Shown here: positions 46,058-53,384 of the stretch, piece after piece
How the letters are laid out: each line of letters opens with the position of its first letter
Position numbering within the stretch: position 1 is the first letter of the stretch
NCBI RefSeq assembly: GCF_000805385.1
Contig: NZ_JTJW01000003.1
Coordinates: forward strand, 744,001 to 808,000
Source of the DNA: Mycolicibacterium setense
Lineage (GTDB): Bacteria; Actinomycetota; Actinomycetes; Mycobacteriales; Mycobacteriaceae
Length of the DNA: 64,000 bases
Reading direction: 5' to 3'
Translations under genes and position numbers: made by a program
Notes under the pieces: model-generated
What the model was told of the DNA's origin: nothing
Databases searched by the model: none
What the model saw: only the letters and a program-made list of their open reading frames with translations

Positions 46058-47488
46058 ATGCCAGATCACGACAAGCATGTGCCGCAGGGCCGACTCCGGC
46101 GGACGATGCCTCTGGCCGGATTCACGGCCCGCGCTGCCGGTGGTCGCCTGGTTGCAGAATTGCAACAGCGGGCGGGCGATGATGGTGCGGTGCAGCGGTT
46201 TCATGAGCGCACCGCCGAGCGTTATGTCGAAATACTCGGCCACTCCAAGGGCGCCCTGATGAAGGTCGGCCAGCTGATGTCTCTGATCGACCCGTCAGAC
46301 GTAGGTACCGGCGGATTTGGGCCGTACCAACATGCGCTGGCCCGCCTTCAGGCTGATGCTCCTCCCATGGCGGCGGCACTCGTACATGACGTGTTGAACG
46401 ATGAACTCGAAGACGGCGTACGTACATTCGCCGAGTTCAGCGACGAGCCGATTGCGTCGGCCTCCATAGGCCAAGTGCACCGCGCAATTCTTCCCGATGG
46501 ACGCGACGTCGCGGTCAAGGTGCAGTACCCCGGTGTCGCGCAAGCGATACGTGAGGACCTCGCGAACACGGAGCTCATCGCCACGTTCTTGCGATTTGCC
46601 ACCTCGGCCTCGGGGATCGTCTTCGACCCACGCGAATTGGCGCGCGAGTACACCGCTCGCATCGCTGAGGAAGTGGACTACCGGCGCGAGGCGAAAATGA
46701 TCGCCGCATTTCATCGGCTGTATGTCGACCACCCGTTCTTTCGTCTTCCTGACATCGTCGGACATGCCTGCACGGACCGGGTCCTCACGATGAGCTACAT
46801 GGAGGGAATCGGTTGGGGCGCAGCACAACAGGCCGACCAGGACCTCAAGAACCGCTGGGCCGAAGTGGTTACACGGTTCAGCTATTCGAACCTACGGCAC
46901 AGTAATCTGCTGCACGCTGACCCGCACCCGGGCAATTATCGGTTCGGCAATGACGGCAGCGTCGGGTTCGTCGACTTCGGCTGCATAAAGGTATTGACGG
47001 AACAGAAGCGCAGACTGTGGATCTCGGTCGTGCGCAACACTATCGACAAGCGCCTCGACAACCTGCGTGCCGACGTGATCGAAGCAGGATTCATCAACGA
47101 TGACTCTCCGATGAGCGGCGCGGAACTCTGCGACTTCTGGACTCAAGTGTTCTACGACGTCATCGCGGCTCCACAGCCTGTCACCTACACGGTCAAGAGC
47201 ACCGCACGAACTACCCGGTGGATGTTCAGCCCCGACTCCGCTAATCCGCTGTCCCGCATGTACGTGCCCGACGCCTACGCCTTCGCGCCACGGGTGAACC
47301 AGGCGCTGACGAACATTTGCGCCAAACTGTCCGCGACATTGCCCGCCCGCAGCATCGTCGACGACATGGACGGAGTTGCTGAACCGACAACCGAACTGGG
47401 CAAGCTTCATCACGCATGGGTTCGTGAACGGGGTCTGCCGGGCGCATTCGACGACCACACGGTCGCACGGGGGTCGGCTCGATGCTGA
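46058..47488 (+). CDS. ABC1/UbiB-like atypical kinase, copy 1
   Basis: 476 residues. It has the ABC1/ADCK hallmarks: N-terminal KxGQ motif (GHSKGALMKVGQLMSL, K69), Ala-rich loop ASASIGQVHRA, the lysine in VAVKVQYPGV, EEVDYRREA, catalytic HADPHPGN and the metal motif VDFGC. Such proteins support isoprenoid quinone or lipid metabolism as ATPases; they do not act as classical protein kinases. The ATG at 46058 follows TAGGAG. It is paralogous to the next gene, with a 50-base identical stretch near both starts. Confidence 0.85.
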   Translation: MPDHDKHVPQGRLRRTMPLAGFTARAAGGRLVAELQQRAGDDGAVQRFHERTAERYVEILGHSKGALMKVGQLMSLIDPSDVGTGGFGPYQHALARLQADAPPMAAALVHDVLNDELEDGVRTFAEFSDEPIASASIGQVHRAILPDGRDVAVKVQYPGVAQAIREDLANTELIATFLRFATSASGIVFDPRELAREYTARIAEEVDYRREAKMIAAFHRLYVDHPFFRLPDIVGHACTDRVLTMSYMEGIGWGAAQQADQDLKNRWAEVVTRFSYSNLRHSNLLHADPHPGNYRFGNDGSVGFVDFGCIKVLTEQKRRLWISVVRNTIDKRLDNLRADVIEAGFINDDSPMSGAELCDFWTQVFYDVIAAPQPVTYTVKSTARTTRWMFSPDSANPLSRMYVPDAYAFAPRVNQALTNICAKLSATLPARSIVDDMDGVAEPTTELGKLHHAWVRERGLPGAFDDHTVARGSARC

Positions 47489-47549
47489 CAACCAGCTCGC
47501 CCTGTCTGTCACAACTGAGCATCAAGGCACTGCGACGGATGGAGGTCGG

Positions 47550-48950
47550 ATGACATCCTCAGACAAGCATGTGCCGCAGGGCCGACTCCGGCGGACGATG
47601 CCTCTGGCCGGGTTCACAGCTCGTGCTGCCGGTGGTCGCCTGGTTGCCGGCCTGCGCGAACGCACCGGTGACGATGGTGCGGTGCAGCGGTTTCATGAGC
47701 GCACCGCCGAGCGCTATGTCGAAATGCTCGGCCACTCCAAGGGTGCGTTGATGAAGGCCGGCCAGATTCTGTCGATGGTCGAAGCCGATGCGATTGGCAA
47801 CACTGGGTTCGCTCCGTATCAGAAGGCGCTGGCCCGGCTGCGCGCCGATGCACCGCCCATGACGCCAGATCTCGTCCACGCCGTTCTTAACGACGAGCTC
47901 GGCTCACCTGCCGAATGTTTCGCTGAATTCGACGATGAGCCGATCGCAGCCGCATCTATCGGACAGGTGCACCGAGCAGTGCTGAACGATGGTCGCGCGG
48001 TGGCGGTAAAGGTTCAATACCCCGGTGTGGCACAGGCGATCCGCGATGACCTTGCCAACACCGAGCTACTGATCACATTCATGCGCCTTGGCGCCGCGGT
48101 AACTGGAATGACCGTCGACATCCGTGAGATGGCCGCCGAGATTACCGCGCGCATTACCGAGGAAGTCGACTATCGGCACGAGGCCGCGATGATCACCGCT
48201 TTCGCCGACCTACTGCGGGACCATCCGTTCATCCGTATCCCCGAGGTCATCACGGAAGCATCCAGCGAGCGAGTGCTGACCATGACCTATCTCGACGGGA
48301 TGGATTGGGCCGCAGCTCAACAGGCTGATCAGGATCTGAGAAACACCTGGGCCGAGGTGATCTTCCGTTTCATCAACAGTGGGTCCCGCCATGGCAATCT
48401 TGTTCAGGTCGACCCACATCCCGGTAACTTTCTCTTCAGCCCGGACGGCACCGTCGGTTGCCTGGACTTCGGCTGCGTTCAGACTTTCACTGAACGACCA
48501 CGCTGGCTGTTCCTCGCGTTGATGCATGCCGGGATGGAGGGGCGCTACGACGATTGTCACGACCTGATGCTTCAAATGGGGCTCATATCGGCTGAGTCAT
48601 CGCTGAATCACGAGGACCTGCGTCGCATCGTTTCCGACATGACACACGCGACCGCCCAGCCGCAACCGGTGACTTACACACCGGAGCACATGGCGCGAAG
48701 CCTCCGAGCCTTCCTCGGCGACCAGAACTCCACGCACATGACGGTGACCCGCGAGTTCGTCTTCTTGCCCAGGCTCCAGATCGCATTCGATCACATTGCC
48801 GCAGGGCTGCGGGCCACCGTCCCTGTGCGGTCCATCCTCGAAGACCTGTCCGGAATCGCCGCGCCCACTACCGAACTCGGGAAACTACACCACGCGTGGG
48901 TACGCGGACGCGGGTTGCCCTGCGGATTGGATCACCATGATCACCCCTGA
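47550..48950 (+). CDS. ABC1/UbiB-like atypical kinase, copy 2
   Basis: 466 residues with the same domain order: ALMKAGQILSM, AAASIGQVHRA, VAVKVQYPGV, EEVDYRHEA, DPHPGN and LDFGC. The catalytic loop is changed: copy 1 reads LLHADPHPGN, copy 2 LVQVDPHPGN, so the His before the DPHPGN motif is lost, and one copy could be regulatory. The start is ATG at 47550 behind GGAGG. It overlaps the P450 gene by 14 bases, so kinase 1, kinase 2 and P450 form one operon. Confidence 0.85.
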   Translation: MTSSDKHVPQGRLRRTMPLAGFTARAAGGRLVAGLRERTGDDGAVQRFHERTAERYVEMLGHSKGALMKAGQILSMVEADAIGNTGFAPYQKALARLRADAPPMTPDLVHAVLNDELGSPAECFAEFDDEPIAAASIGQVHRAVLNDGRAVAVKVQYPGVAQAIRDDLANTELLITFMRLGAAVTGMTVDIREMAAEITARITEEVDYRHEAAMITAFADLLRDHPFIRIPEVITEASSERVLTMTYLDGMDWAAAQQADQDLRNTWAEVIFRFINSGSRHGNLVQVDPHPGNFLFSPDGTVGCLDFGCVQTFTERPRWLFLALMHAGMEGRYDDCHDLMLQMGLISAESSLNHEDLRRIVSDMTHATAQPQPVTYTPEHMARSLRAFLGDQNSTHMTVTREFVFLPRLQIAFDHIAAGLRATVPVRSILEDLSGIAAPTTELGKLHHAWVRGRGLPCGLDHHDHP

Positions 48951-50118
48951 CCTCACGGCTCCACGGCTTCCGTGGGATGCCGCCGATCCTTACTCGTTCT
49001 ACGACCTCCAGCGCCGCGAAGGTGCTGTTGTGTGGGACGACGCCGCCCAGGCGTGGCTGGTCCTCGGCTATCACGCCGCCCGCGGAGTACTCGCCGGAAC
49101 ACACTGGACAAGCGACCCCCGCGCGAACACGGCTGCCGCCGGCGCAACGGAATTCTTCACTTCCACCTTCGTCGACGCCAGCATGCTGTTCACCGATGGC
49201 GCGGCCCATGACCGGTTGCGCGGCGCAGCACGGGATGTGTTCGGCCGTGGATTCGTCAACCGGCTCAGCGACGGTATCGAATCCATCTGCCACGACACTG
49301 TTTCCGCGGTTCCCACGGGCCAAACCTTCGACGCGATGGCGCAGATTGCGCTCCCGCTGCCGATCGCGGTCATCGGCGCATGGCTGGGGCTGGGCACCAA
49401 TCAGTGCATGGCATTGCGCGAACATTCGCCGACGATCATTCGCATCCTCGGCGGATTCGCGGATCAGGAAGAACTCGAACAGGGCATCGGGGCGGCCGCG
49501 GTGCTCCTCACCGATATGCTGCCCGCCGCTGCTGACCGTCGGGCCCATCCCCGCGACGATCTGCTCAGCTACCTCGCGGCCGATCCCGATCTCACACTCG
49601 ACGAAGTCGTCATCACCGCCATCCTCATCGCGGTCGCCGGGCACGAAACCACCGCAAACCTGCTCGGCGCCGGCCTCATCCGGCTACTCACCCCAGATGA
49701 TGACGGTACGTGCCTGGCAGAAGGGATCGACCCCGCGGAACCGGCAGTCGTCACTGAGCTGTTGCGCCTCGACAGCCCGGTTCAGGCGACTGCGCGTACT
49801 GCCACCGCTGACCAGACCATCGCGGGTATCGACATTCGTTGCGGCGAAACGGTCCTGGCTTGCGTAGCGGCTGCCAACCGCGATCCCGCTGTATACGACG
49901 ACCCGGGGGTTTTCCGTCCCGACCGGCCCGGGCCCGCGCCGCTGACCTTCGGTCACGGGGCCCACTACTGCCTGGGTGCGCCGTTGGCCCGGCTCGAAAC
50001 AGCTACCGCCCTTGGTCACATCTTGCGGCGCCGGCCGGAACTCGCGGACACTCCCACCTGGCGCGACACACCGGCCATTCGAGGACCGTTGACCGTCCCT
50101 CTTCGCCTCAATGCATGA
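48937..50118 (+). CDS. Cytochrome P450
   Basis: 393 residues, a soluble bacterial class I P450. I-helix oxygen motif AGHETT (234-239), K-helix ExxR in VTELLRLDSP, and the haem loop FGHGAHYCLGAPLAR with C345. The start at 48937 lies inside the end of the kinase gene. No ferredoxin or reductase gene is nearby, so electrons must come from elsewhere. The CYP family and substrate are not assignable by eye. Its 3' end overlaps the convergent barstar gene by 11 bases. Confidence 0.92.
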   Translation: MITPDLTAPRLPWDAADPYSFYDLQRREGAVVWDDAAQAWLVLGYHAARGVLAGTHWTSDPRANTAAAGATEFFTSTFVDASMLFTDGAAHDRLRGAARDVFGRGFVNRLSDGIESICHDTVSAVPTGQTFDAMAQIALPLPIAVIGAWLGLGTNQCMALREHSPTIIRILGGFADQEELEQGIGAAAVLLTDMLPAAADRRAHPRDDLLSYLAADPDLTLDEVVITAILIAVAGHETTANLLGAGLIRLLTPDDDGTCLAEGIDPAEPAVVTELLRLDSPVQATARTATADQTIAGIDIRCGETVLACVAAANRDPAVYDDPGVFRPDRPGPAPLTFGHGAHYCLGAPLARLETATALGHILRRRPELADTPTWRDTPAIRGPLTVPLRLNA

Positions 50119-50446
50119 GGTCGTTCAGAACCAGCACGATGACTTCTTCCAGGCTGTTCAGCCGGGCCCTGTGGTTGACTGCCTCGACGGCCGAAATGAC
50201 AGTGCGCACGACACTTTCGGGGCATGATGCCAAGCCCGTGACATGAAGCTCGATGCGATCTTCCGGGGTGTCGAGGACAACGCTGCTCATCCCGTCGTCC
50301 GGATACCGCAGGCTCGACCAGCAATCCACCAAGGCCGGGTAATTGGCGCCGTAGAAATCCGGGAATCCGAACGCCTTCTTCAGAACGGCATGCAGTTGCT
50401 CGGTCGTCTTCGTTCCGCTCAGATCGACTGAAATCTTCTTGTCCAT
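50108..50446 (-). CDS. Barstar-family protein without an adjacent barnase
   Basis: 112 residues with the barstar fold: DLSGTKTTEQLHAVLKKAFG followed by FPDFYGANYPALVDCWSSLR and a C-terminal helix. Barstar inhibits extracellular RNases of the barnase type inside the cell. No RNase gene lies next to it, so it is orphan here, possibly guarding against toxins of competitors (polymorphic toxin immunity). It lies 14 bases downstream of the SDR gene on the same strand. Confidence 0.85.
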   Translation of the reverse strand: MDKKISVDLSGTKTTEQLHAVLKKAFGFPDFYGANYPALVDCWSSLRYPDDGMSSVVLDTPEDRIELHVTGLASCPESVVRTVISAVEAVNHRARLNSLEEVIVLVLNDLMH

Positions 50447-50459
50447 AGGTGAGTCAGTT

Positions 50460-51281
50460 TCACTGGCCCATCGCCGCGGTGACCGCTTGGGCGATGAAGC
50501 GCACGGCATCATTGCGGCTGACCGAGGCCATCAGCTGTGCGGCGGCCTGGATCTCTGGGCCCACCAGGCAGGTGGGGCCTTCGGTGAGGTTGGCGAAGGC
50601 CGTCGCCACCACGTCATCGACCGCAGCCGCACCCGACGGCGTTTGATCCGGCGAGTCGATCTGGCCGCGTTCGTACTCGAGCTTGCGCAGTGCGGGAGTG
50701 TCAGTCTTGCCGAGGATCAGCCCGAGCACGTCAACGCCCTTGTCGTGCAACTCAGTCCACAACGCTTCGGCAAACACCATGTCGAACGCCTTGCTCGCCC
50801 CGTAGGCCACCATGTTCGGGCCGCCGGCGAATCCGGCGCCGGATCCGAAGATGACGATGCCGCCGCGGCCCCGCTCCACCATCGGTTGTGCGTAGTGGTG
50901 GCACAGCTGCATCGGCACCATGCAGTTGCGCTGCACCAGTGATTCGGCATCCCCGATGGGACTGGTCAGGAAGGGCGCGAAGCGCGGATCGGCCCCGGCA
51001 CAGTAGACCAGGAAGCCGATGTCCAGATCCGAGGTCGCTGAGATCACCTCGTCGGCAGCCCGGGGATCAGCCAGATCGATTGCCAGCGTACGGGTTTGCA
51101 CGCCGGTACGCGACGCGATGCCGGCCGCCACGTCATCGAGGACGGCCTGTCGTCGAGCCAACAGCACCACGTTGAGACCGCGACGCGCCAACTCCTCGGC
51201 CATCGCGGAGCCGACGCCGTCGGAGGCGCCGGCCACAAGTGCCCAGGGCCCATACTTGTCTGTGAATTCCATCGTGCCCAT
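50460..51281 (-). CDS. Short-chain dehydrogenase/reductase
   Basis: 273 residues (ATG at 51281, or 51272). NAD(P)-binding VAGASDGVGSAMA, catalytic YGASK in VAYGASKAFDM after FGSGAG. It overlaps the SnoaL-like gene by one base (TGATG), so the two form an operon. Substrate is unknown; its IclR-regulated neighbourhood points to catabolism of a small organic compound. Confidence 0.85.
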   Translation of the reverse strand: MGTMEFTDKYGPWALVAGASDGVGSAMAEELARRGLNVVLLARRQAVLDDVAAGIASRTGVQTRTLAIDLADPRAADEVISATSDLDIGFLVYCAGADPRFAPFLTSPIGDAESLVQRNCMVPMQLCHHYAQPMVERGRGGIVIFGSGAGFAGGPNMVAYGASKAFDMVFAEALWTELHDKGVDVLGLILGKTDTPALRKLEYERGQIDSPDQTPSGAAAVDDVVATAFANLTEGPTCLVGPEIQAAAQLMASVSRNDAVRFIAQAVTAAMGQ

Positions 51282-51676
51282 CAGATGGTGGAGACTCGGA
51301 CCGGTGTGAAGTGTCGTCGCGCGATACGCCAGCCGTCGGCGGTTCGCACCAGCTCGTCGTCGTAGAAGCCGACGGCGTTGACTCCGGAGTTGTTGTCCTG
51401 AGCCATGATCAGCGCGTCGACGTAGGTGCGGGCCGCTGCGGTGTCACGGTCGACGGCGATCGCGTGGTTGCTCAGCCGGTGCAGGGTATGTCCGGCCATG
51501 GCGTGGGTCTGGTCCATGAACTCGGTGACCGCGTCCACGCCGTTCCACGCGCCGATCTCGCCGTAGTCCAGCACGCAGTCATCGGTGAACACGGTGCGGA
51601 ACAGTGGCCAGTCGCGGCGGTCGATGCCGGTGGCGTAGCGGACCAGGACGTCGACGATGTCGTCGCGATCGCTCAT
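51281..51676 (-). CDS. SnoaL-like/NTF2-fold protein
   Basis: 131 residues of the SnoaL/scytalone dehydratase-like fold (DIVDVLVRYATGIDRRDW at the N-terminus, VNAVGFYDDELVRTADGWRI near the end). Members are small dehydratases, isomerases or hydrolases. The start chosen is ATG at 51676; the in-frame extension to 51724 would run through the operator region. First gene of the operon with the SDR. Confidence 0.8.
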   Translation of the reverse strand: MSDRDDIVDVLVRYATGIDRRDWPLFRTVFTDDCVLDYGEIGAWNGVDAVTEFMDQTHAMAGHTLHRLSNHAIAVDRDTAAARTYVDALIMAQDNNSGVNAVGFYDDELVRTADGWRIARRHFTPVRVSTI

Positions 51677-51689
51677 CGCACCTACCTGT

Positions 51690-51718
51690 TCTCGAATAAT
51701 CGAGATACTCTCTCGAAT
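51690..51718. promoter_or_regulatory. IclR-type operator candidate with three half-sites
   Basis: TCTCGA (51690-51695) and TCGAGA (51700-51705) form an inverted repeat with a four-base spacer, and a third TCTCGAAT follows at 51711-51718. It sits between the divergent SnoaL-SDR operon and the iclR gene. Confidence 0.6.
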
Positions 51719-51760
51719 GGACACAGCCGACTGTAAGAAACGGCCCGAGAGGAGTCAAGG

Positions 51761-52624
51761 GTGCGCGGTGCGAGCTCGGCGCCCACGAGCCGGGTGCTCG
51801 ATGTCATCGAGTTGCTGGCGAGCTCCGGTGACGAGCGCCTGCGGTTCTCCGATGTGGTCGGCGCTCTGGAGCTCACCCAGGCCACCGCACACGCGATCCT
51901 CAAGACCTTGTGCGATCGGGGCTGGCTGATTCGTGACCCTGTCGACAAGACATTCGCGCTCGGACCGGGGCTGGCCGTGGTGGCGGCGCGAACTGAGGCG
52001 GCACGACCGCTGGCACATGCCGCCCGTATTGCCGCGCAAGAGCTTTCACGACAGCTCGGATTCGCAGCCTCTGTGGTCGAACGCGTCGAAGATGAGCTTG
52101 TGATCACGGCGTTCGAAGGTGTCGGCCCGCAGCCGGCCAGCGCACCGGGGGATCGCATCCGGTACGCGCCGCCGTTTGGCGTCGCGTTCGCGGCCTGGGA
52201 CTCGCCCGCCGAACAGCGAGCCTGGATCGACCGGGCGCCCACGGCGAGCGATGCGCTCACCGAACGGCTCAACGTGGTACTCGCCCAGACCCGGGAGCGG
52301 GGCTTCGATGTGGACTGGACGACACCCGACCTGACGCGGGCGGCACAGGTGATGGGCTCGCTGTCGAGTGACGGACTGCCCGACCACGTCCGGGGCATCA
52401 CCGATCAACTGCTCGCCGAGTTCACCACGATCGGCCTGGCCCCGGCGGGCGACGCTGCCGGCGGGTCGCAGCCGGTGGCCACGATCGCCGCGCCGGTCTT
52501 CGATGCCCACCGCCGGGTGGCACTGATCCTGTCCGTTCACCCGCTGCGGTCGATGACCCCGCGTCAGGTGGACAGCACGGGGCAGCGGGTCAGGCGGGCT
52601 GCCGATCGGCTCAGCCGATCGTGA
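51761..52624 (+). CDS. IclR-family transcriptional regulator
   Basis: 287 residues from GTG at 51761 behind GAGAGGAG. N-terminal winged helix (VLDVIELLASSGDERLRFSD, ALELTQATAHAILKTLCDRG), then a C-terminal effector-binding GAF-like domain. It is divergent from SnoaL-SDR, with the triple half-site operator between them. It ends with a 14-base overlap with the convergent FAH gene. Confidence 0.85.
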   Translation: MRGASSAPTSRVLDVIELLASSGDERLRFSDVVGALELTQATAHAILKTLCDRGWLIRDPVDKTFALGPGLAVVAARTEAARPLAHAARIAAQELSRQLGFAASVVERVEDELVITAFEGVGPQPASAPGDRIRYAPPFGVAFAAWDSPAEQRAWIDRAPTASDALTERLNVVLAQTRERGFDVDWTTPDLTRAAQVMGSLSSDGLPDHVRGITDQLLAEFTTIGLAPAGDAAGGSQPVATIAAPVFDAHRRVALILSVHPLRSMTPRQVDSTGQRVRRAADRLSRS

Positions 52625-53300
52625 AGGTGAACTCCGCTACGCCGTCGACACCGCCGGACACCACGTCGCCGCGTCGCATCGGCCCGACCCCGGCGGGTGT
52701 CCCGCTGTAGATCAGGTCACCGGGCGCGAGCTCCACCGCTGTCGAGATGGCGCTGATGACCTCCGGGACCGTCCAGATCAGGTCTTTGAGGTCACCGTGC
52801 TGCTTGAGCTCGTCGTTGACCCGGAGCCAGATCTCGCCGCTGGTCGGGTGCCCGACTTCGGCGACCGGATGGATCGGGGTACACGGGGCAGATGCGTCGA
52901 AACCCTTGGCCCAGTCCCACGGACGGCTGAGCTTCTTGGCCTCGTCCTGCAGATCGCGGCGGGTCAGATCCACGCCGACGCCGTAGCCCCAGACCAGGGC
53001 CAACGCGTCGGCCGGAGTCACGTCGCGGCCTCCCTCACCCAGCGCGACGACGAGCTCGATCTCATGGTGGAACGACGACGTCAGCGATGGGTAGGGCACT
53101 GTACCTGTGGCATCGATCACGGCGTCGGCCGGCTTCATGAAGAAGAACGGCGGCTCCCGATCGGGATCTTTGCCCATTTCGCGGGCATGGGCCGCGTAAT
53201 TGCGTCCGACACAGAACACCCGCCGCACGGGGAAACGGCCCGGCCCGTTACTCACCGGGAGCGACGCCTGCGGTGGGGGTGGGATCACGAAGTCGGCCAT
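52611..53300 (-). CDS. Fumarylacetoacetate hydrolase family protein (short form)
   Basis: 229 residues from ATG at 53300 (ATG at 53309 possible). FAH fold with metal ligands in FFFMKPADAV, HHEIELVVALG (ExE) and GVDLTRRDLQDEAKK (Asp). Typical of the acylpyruvate hydrolase/isomerase branch that cleaves ring-opened aromatic products. Convergent with iclR and divergent from hrpA. Confidence 0.85.
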   Translation of the reverse strand: MADFVIPPPPQASLPVSNGPGRFPVRRVFCVGRNYAAHAREMGKDPDREPPFFFMKPADAVIDATGTVPYPSLTSSFHHEIELVVALGEGGRDVTPADALALVWGYGVGVDLTRRDLQDEAKKLSRPWDWAKGFDASAPCTPIHPVAEVGHPTSGEIWLRVNDELKQHGDLKDLIWTVPEVISAISTAVELAPGDLIYSGTPAGVGPMRRGDVVSGGVDGVAEFTFTIG

Positions 53301-53371
53301 GGTGTCCATCATGGCCGCCACTCCCCGCAGACGTGACGCTCGGCAAAGGAAAACGGGTGGCGCCCGTCGCC

Positions 53372-53377
53372 TATCGT
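53372..53377 (+). promoter_or_regulatory. -10 box (TATCGT) for leaderless hrpA
   Basis: TATCGT is seven bases before the GTG at 53385, consistent with a leaderless transcript. Confidence 0.5.
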
Positions 53378-53384
53378 TGTTGCA

